Positions 30,388 to 39,136 of a stretch of DNA of 64,000 nucleotides are shown here, in pieces. The notes below the pieces were generated by a model. It was not told the origin of the DNA. It searched no databases and saw only the letters and a list, made by a program, of their open reading frames with translations. The translations under genes were made by a program, and so were the position numbers. How positions within the stretch are numbered: the stretch's first letter is position 1; the number at the start of each line of letters is the position of its first letter. The stretch lies in assembly GCF_036010665.1 (NCBI RefSeq), contig NZ_CP108581.1, positions 2,523,501-2,587,500 on the forward strand. Direction: 5' to 3'. The DNA is from Microbispora sp. NBC_01189 (GTDB lineage: Bacteria; Actinomycetota; Actinomycetes; Streptosporangiales; Streptosporangiaceae).

Positions 30388-31142
30388 CGGGCGGGCTTCC
30401 TGAGCAGGTAGGTGTCCATGACCCAGCCGCGCGCCTCGCGCGCCTCCGCTCTGAGCCGCCGGATCTCGCCGGCGACCTCGCGCACCGGCCCGGCGACGAG
30501 GATCTCGTCCTCGGTCCCGACGTACGCGCCCCAGTAGACGTCGGCGTCGGCGGCCTCCGGCAGGTCCGCGAACGCGCAGCCCGCGTCGAGCATCACCACG
30601 ACGTCGTCGGCGGCCTCGACGTCGGCCGGAAGCCGGCGGCCGGTCGTGATGTGCAGCGGCTTGGCGACCCTGGTCAGGCTGACGCGGTGCCGCGCGGCGA
30701 GCGCCGACACGCTGCTGATCCCCGGAACGACCTCGTAGCCGAACGGCTCCGCGCCCCGGGCCAGGACGTCCTCGACGATCGCGATCGTGCTGTCGTACAG
30801 GGCGGGGTCGCCCCAGACGAGGAACGCGCCGACGCCGTCCTCCGGCACCTCCTCGGCGATGAGCCGGGCGTAGACGTCGGCCCGGCGGGCCCGCCAGTCG
30901 GCCACCGCCTCCACGTACGCGCCGCTCGTCCGGTCGCGCTCCGGGTCGCGCGCCTCGACCGTCCGGTACGGCTCCCGCGCGTGGGCCGCGATGAGCTCGC
31001 GCCGCAGCCGCACCAGGCCGTCCTTCGTGGCTCCCTTGTCGAGCAGGAAGAACACGTCGGTCTCCGCGATCGCCGCGGCGGCCTGGAAGGTCAGGTGGGC
31101 GGGGTCCCCGGCTCCGATGCCGATGATGAGGACTCGCTTCAT
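30384..31142 (-). CDS. cobF: Precorrin-6A synthase (deacetylating)
   Basis: 252 residues, a tetrapyrrole methylase: KRVLIIGIGAGDPAHLTFQA, FFLLDKGATKDGLVRLR, AFLVWGDPALYDSTIAIVED, YEVVPGISSVSALAARH. CobF methylates C1 and expels the acyl group to complete ring contraction, a step specific to the oxygen-dependent pathway. It is the first gene of cobFLMK and has no strong Shine-Dalgarno site before its ATG. It is divergent from the riboswitch-controlled cbtBA unit. Confidence 0.94.
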   Translation of the reverse strand: MKRVLIIGIGAGDPAHLTFQAAAAIAETDVFFLLDKGATKDGLVRLRRELIAAHAREPYRTVEARDPERDRTSGAYVEAVADWRARRADVYARLIAEEVPEDGVGAFLVWGDPALYDSTIAIVEDVLARGAEPFGYEVVPGISSVSALAARHRVSLTRVAKPLHITTGRRLPADVEAADDVVVMLDAGCAFADLPEAADADVYWGAYVGTEDEILVAGPVREVAGEIRRLRAEAREARGWVMDTYLLRKPAR

Positions 31143-31179
31143 AGGTCACGAGTATGGACCCCGGCTTGACGTACTTATG

Positions 31180-31365
31180 CGGACGGTGCACGCTCAAGGC
31201 GACAAAAGAAGACAGAGGCGACGGTGCGCAGGAACCTGGTGTGAATCCAGGACGGTCCCGCCACTGTGACCGGGGAGTGTCTCCCGCTCGTCACCACGGC
31301 CGCGACGGCTGGAAGGTTCGGGCGACACGACGACCCGGGAGTCAGGACACTGACCCGTTGTCCTC
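31180..31365 (+). ncRNA. Cobalamin riboswitch (3), upstream of cbtBA
   Basis: Contains GGAACCTGGTGTGAATCCAG, GACGGTCCC, the B12 box GCCACTGTGACCGGGGAG (box at 31260-31267) and GACCCGGGAGTCAGGACACTG near 31331-31351, in canonical order. It ends about 35 nt before the GAGGAGAA ribosome site of cbtB. A TTGACG hexamer at 31166-31171 may be the -35 element. The presumed effect is to stop cobalt import when cobalamin is plentiful. Confidence 0.95.
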
Positions 31366-31401
31366 CATCACCGGGGCGAGCGACCCCGTGAGGAGAATCA
31401 C

Positions 31402-31614
31402 ATGGCTCAGCCGGCCATCCCCGTCTCCCGGCCCCTGCCGGTCACCATCCCCGTGCGCGAGATCCTGCCCTGGGCGGTCTTCGCCGCCGTGGCCGGGCTC
31501 GTCCTGCTCTACTTCGTCGGCGCGGAGCAGGGCGCCACCCACCTCATCAGCGGGCACACCGTGCACGAGTTCGTGCACGACGGCCGGCACCTCCTCGGCT
31601 TCCCCTGCCACTGA
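31402..31614 (+). CDS. cbtB: CbtB family cobalt transporter small subunit
   Basis: 70 residues: one transmembrane helix (LPWAVFAAVAGLVLLYFVGA) and the CbtB His-rich C-terminus HTVHEFVHDGRHLLGFPCH, a likely cobalt-binding tail. A GAGGAGAATCAC ribosome site precedes the ATG. It pairs with cbtA 10 bp downstream, the usual arrangement of predicted B12-regulated cobalt importers. Confidence 0.93.
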   Translation: MAQPAIPVSRPLPVTIPVREILPWAVFAAVAGLVLLYFVGAEQGATHLISGHTVHEFVHDGRHLLGFPCH

Positions 31615-31624
31615 GGCCCGCCCG

Positions 31625-32380
31625 ATGCCCACCATGCGCTCCCTGCTGGTGCGCGGCATGCTCGTCGGCCTCGCCGCCGCGCTGCTCGCGTACGTCGTCG
31701 CCTGGTTCGCCGGAGAGCCCCAGGTCGCCGCCGCCATCTCCATCGAGGAGGCCAAGGCGGCGGCCGCCGGGGAGGCCGCCGAGCTGGAACTCGTCAGCCG
31801 GATCGTCCAGGAGACCGCCGGCCTGCTGACCGCCCTGCTCGTCTACGGCGCCGCCCTCGGCGGCTTCTACTCCATCGCGTACGCCTTCGCTCACGGCCGC
31901 CTCGGCGCTCTCGGCGCCCGCGCCACGGCGCTCACCGTCGCCGCCGCCGGCTTCGTCGTCGTGTACGTGACCCCCATCCTGAAGTACCCCGCCAACCCCC
32001 CGGCCGTCGGCAACCCCGACTCGATCGGCCGCCGGACCGCGCTGTACTTCACGATGATCCTCGTCGCCCTCCTGGCGGCGGCGGTCGCCACGTACGCGGG
32101 CCGTTCCCTGTCGTCTCGCCTGGGCACCTGGAACGCCGCCCTGTCGGGCATCGCCGTCTACGCCGTCCTCGTCGCCGTCGCGTACGCCGTGATGCCTCCG
32201 GTCGACGAGGTGCCCGGCGACTTCTCCGCCAACACGCTGTGGTGGTTCAGGGTGGCGTCGTTCGGCATCCAGTTCGCCCTGTGGGGAGCGATCGGCCTCG
32301 TGTTCGGCGGCCTGACCGAACGCTCCCTGCGTCACGGAGCCCCCCGGGAGCCCGGGCTCCAGCCCGTCGCGACGCGCTGA
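31625..32380 (+). CDS. cbtA: CbtA family cobalt transporter membrane subunit
   Basis: 251 residues with about six transmembrane helices: RGMLVGLAAALLAYVVAWF, LTALLVYGAALGGFYSIAY, LTVAAAGFVVVYVTPILKYP, a MILVALLAAAVATYAG helix, IAVYAVLVAVAYAVMPPVDE and a FALWGAIGLVFGGLT helix. The PxLKYPxNPPxVGNPxSI motif after helix 3 is characteristic of CbtA. With CbtB it should import Co2+ for the chelatase. It is controlled by riboswitch 3. Confidence 0.92.
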   Translation: MPTMRSLLVRGMLVGLAAALLAYVVAWFAGEPQVAAAISIEEAKAAAAGEAAELELVSRIVQETAGLLTALLVYGAALGGFYSIAYAFAHGRLGALGARATALTVAAAGFVVVYVTPILKYPANPPAVGNPDSIGRRTALYFTMILVALLAAAVATYAGRSLSSRLGTWNAALSGIAVYAVLVAVAYAVMPPVDEVPGDFSANTLWWFRVASFGIQFALWGAIGLVFGGLTERSLRHGAPREPGLQPVATR

Positions 32381-32414
32381 ACGACGTCGGGACACGCCGC
32401 AGGAAGCCGATGTG

Positions 32415-34244
32415 TCACAGGTGGAGCGCGTCGGGGGCGTCGTCCTCGACGAGGAAGCCGCCGGACTGGTGGTTCCAGAGCCGGGCGTAGGAGCCCTGGG
32501 CCTGGAGCAGCTCGCCGTGGGTGCCCTGCTCGACGACGCGTCCCCGGTCGAGCACGACCAGCCGGTCCATGCGGACGACGGTGCTGAGCCGGTGCGCCAC
32601 CACGAGTGCCGTACGGTCCTGCATCAGCCGCCACAGGGCTTCCTGGATGAGGATCTCGCTTTCGGAGTCGAGGGCGCTGGTCGCCTCGTCCAGCAGCAGG
32701 ACGGGGGCGTCCCGCAGGATGGCGCGCGCGAGCGCGATGCGCTGCCGCTGGCCGCCGGAGAGCTTGACGCCGCGCTCGCCGATCAGGGTGTCGAAGCCGT
32801 GCGGCAGCGACTCGACGAACTCCGTGACATGGGCCGCCCGCGCGGCCCGGAGGATCTCGGCGTCGGTGGCGCCCGGCCGGGCGAACGCGAGGTTCTCCCT
32901 TACGGACCGGTGGAACATCGCCGGTTCCTGCGGGACGTAGGCGATAAGACCGCGCAGGTCGGCCTGACGCAGGCGGGAGATGTCCTGACCGCCGATCAGG
33001 ATCCTGCCTCCGTCCACGTCCATGAGACGCAGCAGCAGCCGGGTGAGGGTGCTCTTGCCACCGCCGGACCGGCCGACCAGCCCGATCTTGGTACCGCCGG
33101 GAATGTCCAGGTCCAGGCCGTCGAACAGCGGCGCGCCGCCGGCGTACCCGAACCTCACCCGCTCGAAGCGGACGCTCGCGTCGGCCGGGCGGAGGGGCTG
33201 CGGGTCGGCCGGGTCCACCACCGTCGGCGGCGTGAGAAGCAACTCGGTGAACTGGGCGGCTTCGGTGAGCGAGCTCTCCATGCGCCGGTATGTCATGTTG
33301 AACTCGAACATGATGCCGATCGCGTTCGAGTAGTAGGTGAACGTCACGACGATGGCCTCCACGCCGAGGCCACCCCGGAGCGCCGCGGCGAGGAGCAGGC
33401 CCACCGCACTGGTGAGCACCGACATCGGGGCGACGACCATGTCCACCCTGAGGTTGTTGTAGTCCCAGGAACGGACGGACAGCCGGCGCTGCTCGGCGAT
33501 CCTGGCCCGATGCTCGACCGCCTCGCGCGTCTCGGCGGCGAACGCGCGGACCGTCTCCATGTTGGACAGCACGTCGGCGACGTGACCCGACACCAGCACC
33601 TTGGCGGCCTCGCGCGCGTCGACCAGGGCCTGCCGGCGGCGGATGAGCGGAGCGACGACGACGCCGGTGACGACGATCAGGCCGACGAGGACGAGCACCA
33701 GCACCGGGTGGTACCGCCACAGCACCACCGAGGCGAAGGCCAGCGGCACCACCTTCGCCATGATCGAGGACGTGAGGGTGTCCATGAACTCCTCGAACCT
33801 GGAGGAGAATCCGAGCACCCTCTTGGTCAGCGAACCGGCGAAGTTGTCGTGGAAGAACGCGACGTCCTTGGCCAGCAGTTCGTCCATCCCCAGCACGCCG
33901 AGCCGCTCGATGCCCCGGGCGTCGGCGCGGTTCAGGAAGTGCATCCCCACCCGCCAGAACGCCTCACCCGCCAGCAGCAGCGCGCCGAAGCCGAGCACGT
34001 AGGGCAGCAGCACGTCGAAGGAGCCGTCCCGGCCGCCGGAGAGGCGCCCCACCAGGCCCGCCACCGCCAGCGGCGCCAGATAGAACAGGCAGATGTTCCC
34101 GATCGCCGGCAGCACCAGCGCGGGAACCGCGATCGGCCACTGCCGCCGCAGCTCGCCGCAGTAGTACCGCAATGCCAGCAGAAGCGCCGATCTGCGTGTG
34201 GATTGGCCGTCTTCGGCGTCGTTCGTCGATCCGAGCACAGCCAT
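32415..34244 (-). CDS. ABC transporter, fused permease and ATPase (exporter type)
   Basis: 609 residues. Six transmembrane helices (about 30-320) belong to a type-IV exporter fold; the nucleotide-binding domain (about 355-600) has Walker A GLVGRSGGGKSTLTRLLLRL, signature KLSGGQRQRIALARAILRDA, Walker B VLLLDEATSALD and the H-loop VVAHRLSTVV. It would work as a homodimer or with an unseen partner. The substrate (lipid, peptide or drug) cannot be told. The gene stands alone; a GTGAGG-N5-CCTCAC inverted repeat lies about 95 bp upstream. Confidence 0.92.
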   Translation of the reverse strand: MAVLGSTNDAEDGQSTRRSALLLALRYYCGELRRQWPIAVPALVLPAIGNICLFYLAPLAVAGLVGRLSGGRDGSFDVLLPYVLGFGALLLAGEAFWRVGMHFLNRADARGIERLGVLGMDELLAKDVAFFHDNFAGSLTKRVLGFSSRFEEFMDTLTSSIMAKVVPLAFASVVLWRYHPVLVLVLVGLIVVTGVVVAPLIRRRQALVDAREAAKVLVSGHVADVLSNMETVRAFAAETREAVEHRARIAEQRRLSVRSWDYNNLRVDMVVAPMSVLTSAVGLLLAAALRGGLGVEAIVVTFTYYSNAIGIMFEFNMTYRRMESSLTEAAQFTELLLTPPTVVDPADPQPLRPADASVRFERVRFGYAGGAPLFDGLDLDIPGGTKIGLVGRSGGGKSTLTRLLLRLMDVDGGRILIGGQDISRLRQADLRGLIAYVPQEPAMFHRSVRENLAFARPGATDAEILRAARAAHVTEFVESLPHGFDTLIGERGVKLSGGQRQRIALARAILRDAPVLLLDEATSALDSESEILIQEALWRLMQDRTALVVAHRLSTVVRMDRLVVLDRGRVVEQGTHGELLQAQGSYARLWNHQSGGFLVEDDAPDALHL

Positions 34245-34337
34245 CAGCCCTCCCGAACGCCGATATCGCCGTGGTCATGCTGCCGTAGCCCGTACGGGAG
34301 GAGCGAACGATTTTTTTCGTCACCCCGGCCAATAGGC

Positions 34338-34354
34338 GTGAGGGTCGACCTCAC
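34338..34354. promoter_or_regulatory. Inverted repeat upstream of the ABC exporter gene
   Basis: GTGAGG-GTCGA-CCTCAC, a perfect 6-bp inverted repeat with a 5-bp spacer that is itself part of a GTCGAC palindrome. It lies in a 322-bp gap with no gene (34245-34566), 94-110 bp upstream of the ABC gene start, and could be a repressor operator. No regulator gene is adjacent. The rest of the gap shows only an A/T run near 34311-34320. Confidence 0.35.
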
Positions 34355-34566
34355 ACAATGGCCGAAATCATCTGATCAACGACTTTTTCCGCGCGCGACC
34401 GGACGCTGGTCCAGCCGGGCGACCAAGGGCCAGGATCAGTCAGTTACCGCAGGTCACGCCTCACCGGTCGGGAGGCCAACCGGACAGGAGACACCGGTGC
34501 CAACGAGCCTGCAGTGGTCGTTGATGGAGGCACTATCGGAGTTCTGGCTTATGATCAGCAGAAACG

Positions 34567-35127
34567 TCACGACCTACGATGCCTCGACTTGAGGTAGTCG
34601 TTAACCCACTTCCTGCTACTACGCCACATGCCGTCGTCACCCTTGACCGCACGGAGTCGTCCCCGTGCGGCGGCCACGCGGAGCGCGTTTTCGGTAACGT
34701 CCCGCGTGGCGAGAGCGGGTAGTGGGACAAGCTTGACCGGACCGGCCACCGCCGGCATGACGAACCGGTACAGATTCGTCGTCACGCTGCGTGCGACGAG
34801 TTCGCCCAACGGACCGAACTCGTCATTGTCAGCTCGGCGCATCGCCTGAAGGTACTTGTCGCGATCGCGCTTGTAGATAATTGCGGGCGGATATCCAATT
34901 CTGCCAAGTATCAAGTTGAGCACCAGACGGCCCGTCCGCCCGTTACCGTCGAGAAACGGGTGTATCTGCTCGAATCGGTTATGGATCCGGGCCAAGCGCT
35001 CGGGGAGGGATTCGTCGGACTCGTCCCGAAGGCCATCGACCGCCTTCACCCAGTCCCGCATCTGGGGGTCGACTTCCGGCCATGACGGCGGCTTCATACC
35101 CCCGGGGAACCTGGCGATCTCGTGCAT
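34567..35127 (-). CDS. Fic-domain protein, probably N-terminally truncated
   Basis: 186 residues from ATG 35127 (MHEIARFPGG). The complete Fic catalytic motif HPFLDGNGRTGRL is present, with LARIHNRFEQ before it and NLILGRIGYPPAIIYKR after it. A C-terminal segment (LVPLPALATRDVTENALRVA and WVNDYLKSR) looks like a winged-helix/excisionase-type module. Fic enzymes transfer AMP to proteins. Relatives have about 100 more N-terminal residues before the ARFPGG motif; here the frame is open to 35259 but its translation is unrelated, so the 5' part is lost or shifted. GC content is lower than that of its neighbours. Confidence 0.75.
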   Translation of the reverse strand: MHEIARFPGGMKPPSWPEVDPQMRDWVKAVDGLRDESDESLPERLARIHNRFEQIHPFLDGNGRTGRLVLNLILGRIGYPPAIIYKRDRDKYLQAMRRADNDEFGPLGELVARSVTTNLYRFVMPAVAGPVKLVPLPALATRDVTENALRVAAARGRLRAVKGDDGMWRSSRKWVNDYLKSRHRRS

Positions 35128-35179
35128 ACACGGTCGCTCTGGACGGCCTCCCCGGTCCCGACACCGGCGCCTCCCATGA

Positions 35180-35263
35180 TTTTTGTTCGGCTGAGCCGAT
35201 CTAACTGTACCGAACAAAAACGCTCTGGTTGTTCGCCTCGTCTGAATTAACCGAACCAAACAA
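35180..35263. promoter_or_regulatory. Cluster of TTGTTCGG half-sites upstream of the fic gene
   Basis: TTTTTGTTCGG (35180-35190) and CCGAACAAAAA (35210-35220) form a perfect 11-bp inverted repeat with a 19-bp spacer. GGTTGTTCG (35227-35235) and CCGAACCAAACAA (35251-35263) are two further half-sites. Four related half-sites in 84 bp of relatively AT-rich DNA suggest an operator for a regulator, possibly of a former toxin-antitoxin unit. The first pair could also fold as a hairpin. Confidence 0.5.
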
Positions 35264-35343
35264 TCCGCTGCATGGTTGACGTCGCCTTCCTCACGCTATG
35301 TGCCCCTGGCTCCTCGTGAGAGCTGCGAGCACGCGTCCCTTGA

Positions 35344-38300
35344 TCAGGAACTACGGTTGGAGTACTGATCGGGAAGGAGCAGCGGACCGCCGTGGCCGGG
35401 CAGGCCCCGGTCGGCCGGGATCGTCTCCTCGTCCGCGCCGTCGGCCGAGATGCCCTGGCCCCGGGTCTGCTCGGCGAGGCGCCGGTAGTAGGCCGAGACC
35501 GCGGCGAGCGCGTCACTCACCGCGGCCAGCAACGTGGCCCCCGCCCGCTCGACGACGTCGGCCTCGTGGATCTCGAACGCCCGGACCCCTTCCAGCACTG
35601 CGGTCTTCAGGTCACGCAGCAACTGGACGTCGCCGTGCATGTAGACGCGGCACATCGCGGTCACCCGGCCGAAGTCGTCCCCGCCGAGCAGCAGCCGCCT
35701 GACGGCGGACACCGAGTTCCGCACCAGCCCGGCGTCCGGCCGCGCGGACATGTCGGCGAGGCCGGTGTCGAAGGACCGGATGTCGAGGTGCGGGTCGCAG
35801 AATCCCGCGGTGAGCTGCCACAGGGTGCGCAGGTCGTCGTGCAGCAGCCCGTCCAGGTAGCTGACCAGGAACCGCCGGTGTGCCTCGACGACGTACTGCG
35901 CCTTGAAGGGCGTCAGCTCCCGGGGATCCTCGCCCGCGGTGGAGACCGTCGTGGTGAACCCGTAGTCGGCGGTCAGCGCGTTCTCCATGCCGACCAGCAG
36001 GTACACGAACCGTACCCAGGTGCGGAACAGCTCCTCCAGCGGCAGCGCGCGCAGGCCCTCCTCGGTGAGCACCACGCCCCACCGGGCGCCGAAGTGCAGC
36101 CGGCGCAGATGGCCGATCTGGTACATCGCGAGCTGGGCGTCGATCTCGGCGTGCGCGTGGTGCAGCACCTTCCGGTACGCCGCGGTCGCGTCGAGCCCGG
36201 CGTGGTTGCGGATGATGTGCGGCCCGCCGATGTGCAGGTGCAGGAACTCGCCGACGTCGAACACCGCGCCGCCGATCGCCATCCAGTAGCCCGCCTCGGC
36301 GGTGTTGTGCCGCGCCAGGTCCGACACCTCGAACCGGGGACCCTGCTGCGCGTGGCCCAGGTAGGTGGTGAAGACGTCCGTGCCCAGACGTCCGTCGGCC
36401 ACCAGCCCGCGGAGGAACTCGCGGCCGTCGCCGGGCACGATGCCGGTCAAGGCCTCGATCACGGAGACGGCGAACCGCGCGCTTCCGCACACGTAGACGA
36501 ACGCGCCTCGGCCGCCGTCGCCGGTGGAGCGCAGCAGTTCCCACAGTTCGTCCGCCTCGGCGCGGATCACGTCGTCCACCCGGCGCCGCCGTCCGTCCCG
36601 GACGACGTGGCGCCGGCCGTCGAAGCCGATCGCGGCGTCGGCGCGGGAGAACGCCACCGAGAGTCTCAGCCGGCCCGCGGCCGCCGCCGCGTCGAGGTCG
36701 GCGCGCTCGGCGAACTCCTCCGGCGTACGGATCCCGAGATAGAGCCGATTCTCGCCCGGCACCATGTTGTCGGCGGGGCCGGTGCGCGCGGCGAGGAACC
36801 CCAGGAACGGAGCGATCCCGGAACCGGCCGCGAACATGACGACGGGCGTGGCGGGATCGGCCGGCGGCCGGAACCGGGGCGTGGAGACGATCCGCAGCGG
36901 CAGCCGCCGGCGGCCCTCGGCGCTCACCCGGCGCAGGAAGTGCGACGCCGTGCCCTGCCGTTCCCGTGGGTACGACCACGGCGTCTGGGCGGAGGTGTAG
37001 CCGAGGCCGGCGACCACCAGCTTCAGTGTGGTGGCCGGTTCGCCCGGCGGCGGAGCCGAGGCGATCGAGTACAGCCGGAACGGCTCGGGCGGAACGACCG
37101 CGCAGAACGCGTCGTCCTCGTGGGGATCGGCCTTCCACAGCCGGGTGACGTCATACCCGCCCGCGTACAACAGATTGAGGACGTCCCACAGCTCCCACTG
37201 GTCCTCCATGCGGGCGTCGACCACGCGCCGCCACGCGCCGACGGCTGTGAGCTTCACCAGCCGTTTCGCCACCTCCCGTCCGATCGGGCGGAGCCGGGCG
37301 AAGCGCAGCAGCGTCCGCAGCGGCAGCACGTCGGCCTCGCCGTAGCCCTCACGGCAGGCCACCGCCGCCCGCCACTCCGGGGTGAGCCGCACGAGTTCGT
37401 CGCCGGTCGCCTGCAGGGCGGCGACCGTACGGCGCACCAGATCGTCGTCGTTCTCGGACAGCACGCCGACCCGGTCGCCGGGCAGATGGTGCACGCCCTG
37501 CCCGGTGACGTCGATCTCCAGGTGACAGGTCCAGGCGCCGGACTCCGCGGTGACGACGCGGCCCCGGCGGGCGGTCCCGAACACCACCGGCGGGCCCACC
37601 GGCGGGCGGCGCTCGTCGCGGACGACGGCCAGCTCGCCGTCCACCTTGTCCCAGGTCCGGTCCTTGAACAGGCCGGTGAACCGGGCCCCGGTGGTCACCT
37701 GCCGGCCGACCTTGAACGCCACCTCCAGGAAGCCGTACGCCTTGACGCGGTGCAGGCCCATCCAGCCGCGGTCGCCCAGATAGGCGTCGAGCACGGCGTT
37801 GTAGACACCGCGCAGGGTGCTGTTGCGGGTGTCCTCGACATACCGGCGCACCGACACCTCGCGCAACGCGGCCACCAGCTCCTGCCAGTGCCGCGGGAAG
37901 AACCCGGCGAGGTACGTGCTCTGCCGCCCGACCAGCGAGTCGTAGTCACGGCGTTCGAGGAACGCGTCCAGCGCGTGGATCTGCGGCTGCGCGGTGCCGC
38001 TCGGGCTGGGCGCGCCGTCGAAGATGGGGACGCCCGCCGTGCCGACCGTCTTGGCCCACAGCACCTGGTCGAGCGGATGCCGCCCGCGGGGGTTGGGATC
38101 GATCTGCGGATAGATGGCCTGGGTGACGTGCCGCAGCCGGTCGAGGATCACCAGGAGCGCGGCCTCCAGGGCCGCCGGGTCGTCCGCGACGACGGCCTCC
38201 TGGGCGTCCAGCATGGCGCCCAGCACGGGCGTGAGCCCCATCGCGAACTCGGTGGTGACCAGGTAGAAGACCCGCTCCGCCGCGTTGTCCCAGGTCGGGA

Positions 38301-39087
38301 CCAGCAGCTCCATGTTGTCCAGCGCCCGTGGCCCGGCCGGGTCGCGCAGCCGCCAGTTGTAGAAGAACAGGTCGATGTAGGAGACGGCCGGGATCTCCTT
38401 GCCCAGCCGGCGCGAGACCGTGGTCCACGGCCGCAGCAGCGACTCGGGCAGGGCGGCCGGCGGATCGGTCGCCATGTACTGGTAGGCGTGGGCGAAGACG
38501 CCGAGCAGGGTCGAGGCGCGGAGCAGGTAGCGGTCGGGCAACGCCTCGGGCCGCGCGTCGAGCACCGGCATCGTGTCGAACGCCCGGCGCAGCGTCAGCC
38601 GGCGGAACAGGCCGGGAAGCCGGCCGCTCATCTCGTCCCAGGCCCGGTGCGAGTCCGGGAAGGCCGTCAGCGGCGGCTCGGCCGGCAGGAACCCGTGCGC
38701 GAGCGAGAGGAACCCGTCGAGTTCGTGTCCCACCGCCCGGTTGTGCGCCTCGGCGGCCTCCACCACGCGTCGTGCGGGCAGGCGCGGCGGCGCGACCGGC
38801 CGGAGCATGGTCAGCTGCCCCGGATCGATGAGCCCCGTCGCCTCCGGGTCGAGGAACATCCAGGTCAGCTCGTAGCGGCCGATGCGCAGGCGGTCGCCGG
38901 GGACGAGCACCCGTCGCGTCACCCGCGCGTCGTTGACGTAGGTTCCGTTGGAGCTGCCGAGATCGGTCAGCACCAGGTGGCCGTCGACGATCTCCAGCCT
39001 CGCGTGGCGCCGGGAGACCATGCCGTCGTCCAGCACCACGGCAGCCGCGCCGCTGTCCCGGCCGAGAGTCGCCGGCAGTGTGCACAC
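35344..39087 (-). CDS. Multidomain FHA / IDO-like haem dioxygenase / NADPH-FAD reductase / cytochrome b5 protein
   Basis: 1247 residues from GTG 39087. Domains in order: FHA (1-75: VSRRHARLEI, LGSSNGTYVN), binding phospho-Thr; indoleamine-2,3-dioxygenase-like haem domain (about 105-480: PAVSYIDLFFYNWRLRDP, LDNMELLV, SGTAQPQIHALDAFL, FFPRHWQELVAAL, LRGVYNAVLDAYL, with H446 at the proximal haem-ligand position); cytochrome-P450-reductase-like FAD and NADPH domains (about 500-885: FRLYSIASAPP, FAAGSGIAPFLGFLAAR, FVYVCGSARF) without an FMN domain; cytochrome b5 (about 918-995: YWMAIGGAVFDVGEFL, ligands H952 in HIGG and probably H976); an unknown helical C-terminus (1000-1247). NADPH to FAD to b5 to dioxygenase haem would make it self-sufficient; this is inferred. 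The Arg that binds the tryptophan carboxylate in human IDO1 is not conserved by eye, so the substrate may differ. The first FHA strand lies upstream of this GTG; ATT 39144 or CTG 39129 may be the real start. Confidence 0.85.
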   Translation of the reverse strand: MCTLPATLGRDSGAAAVVLDDGMVSRRHARLEIVDGHLVLTDLGSSNGTYVNDARVTRRVLVPGDRLRIGRYELTWMFLDPEATGLIDPGQLTMLRPVAPPRLPARRVVEAAEAHNRAVGHELDGFLSLAHGFLPAEPPLTAFPDSHRAWDEMSGRLPGLFRRLTLRRAFDTMPVLDARPEALPDRYLLRASTLLGVFAHAYQYMATDPPAALPESLLRPWTTVSRRLGKEIPAVSYIDLFFYNWRLRDPAGPRALDNMELLVPTWDNAAERVFYLVTTEFAMGLTPVLGAMLDAQEAVVADDPAALEAALLVILDRLRHVTQAIYPQIDPNPRGRHPLDQVLWAKTVGTAGVPIFDGAPSPSGTAQPQIHALDAFLERRDYDSLVGRQSTYLAGFFPRHWQELVAALREVSVRRYVEDTRNSTLRGVYNAVLDAYLGDRGWMGLHRVKAYGFLEVAFKVGRQVTTGARFTGLFKDRTWDKVDGELAVVRDERRPPVGPPVVFGTARRGRVVTAESGAWTCHLEIDVTGQGVHHLPGDRVGVLSENDDDLVRRTVAALQATGDELVRLTPEWRAAVACREGYGEADVLPLRTLLRFARLRPIGREVAKRLVKLTAVGAWRRVVDARMEDQWELWDVLNLLYAGGYDVTRLWKADPHEDDAFCAVVPPEPFRLYSIASAPPPGEPATTLKLVVAGLGYTSAQTPWSYPRERQGTASHFLRRVSAEGRRRLPLRIVSTPRFRPPADPATPVVMFAAGSGIAPFLGFLAARTGPADNMVPGENRLYLGIRTPEEFAERADLDAAAAAGRLRLSVAFSRADAAIGFDGRRHVVRDGRRRRVDDVIRAEADELWELLRSTGDGGRGAFVYVCGSARFAVSVIEALTGIVPGDGREFLRGLVADGRLGTDVFTTYLGHAQQGPRFEVSDLARHNTAEAGYWMAIGGAVFDVGEFLHLHIGGPHIIRNHAGLDATAAYRKVLHHAHAEIDAQLAMYQIGHLRRLHFGARWGVVLTEEGLRALPLEELFRTWVRFVYLLVGMENALTADYGFTTTVSTAGEDPRELTPFKAQYVVEAHRRFLVSYLDGLLHDDLRTLWQLTAGFCDPHLDIRSFDTGLADMSARPDAGLVRNSVSAVRRLLLGGDDFGRVTAMCRVYMHGDVQLLRDLKTAVLEGVRAFEIHEADVVERAGATLLAAVSDALAAVSAYYRRLAEQTRGQGISADGADEETIPADRGLPGHGGPLLLPDQYSNRSS

Positions 39088-39136
39088 CCGCTCGCTGCTC
39101 TCGCGGGTGTGCCGGTCGGTGAGGATCAGCCGGAGC

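Noticed and set aside
35180..35220. LexA/SOS box
   Set aside because: The GTTCG/CGAAC halves are in the opposite order and wrong spacing for the CGAACnnnnGTTCG type of site.
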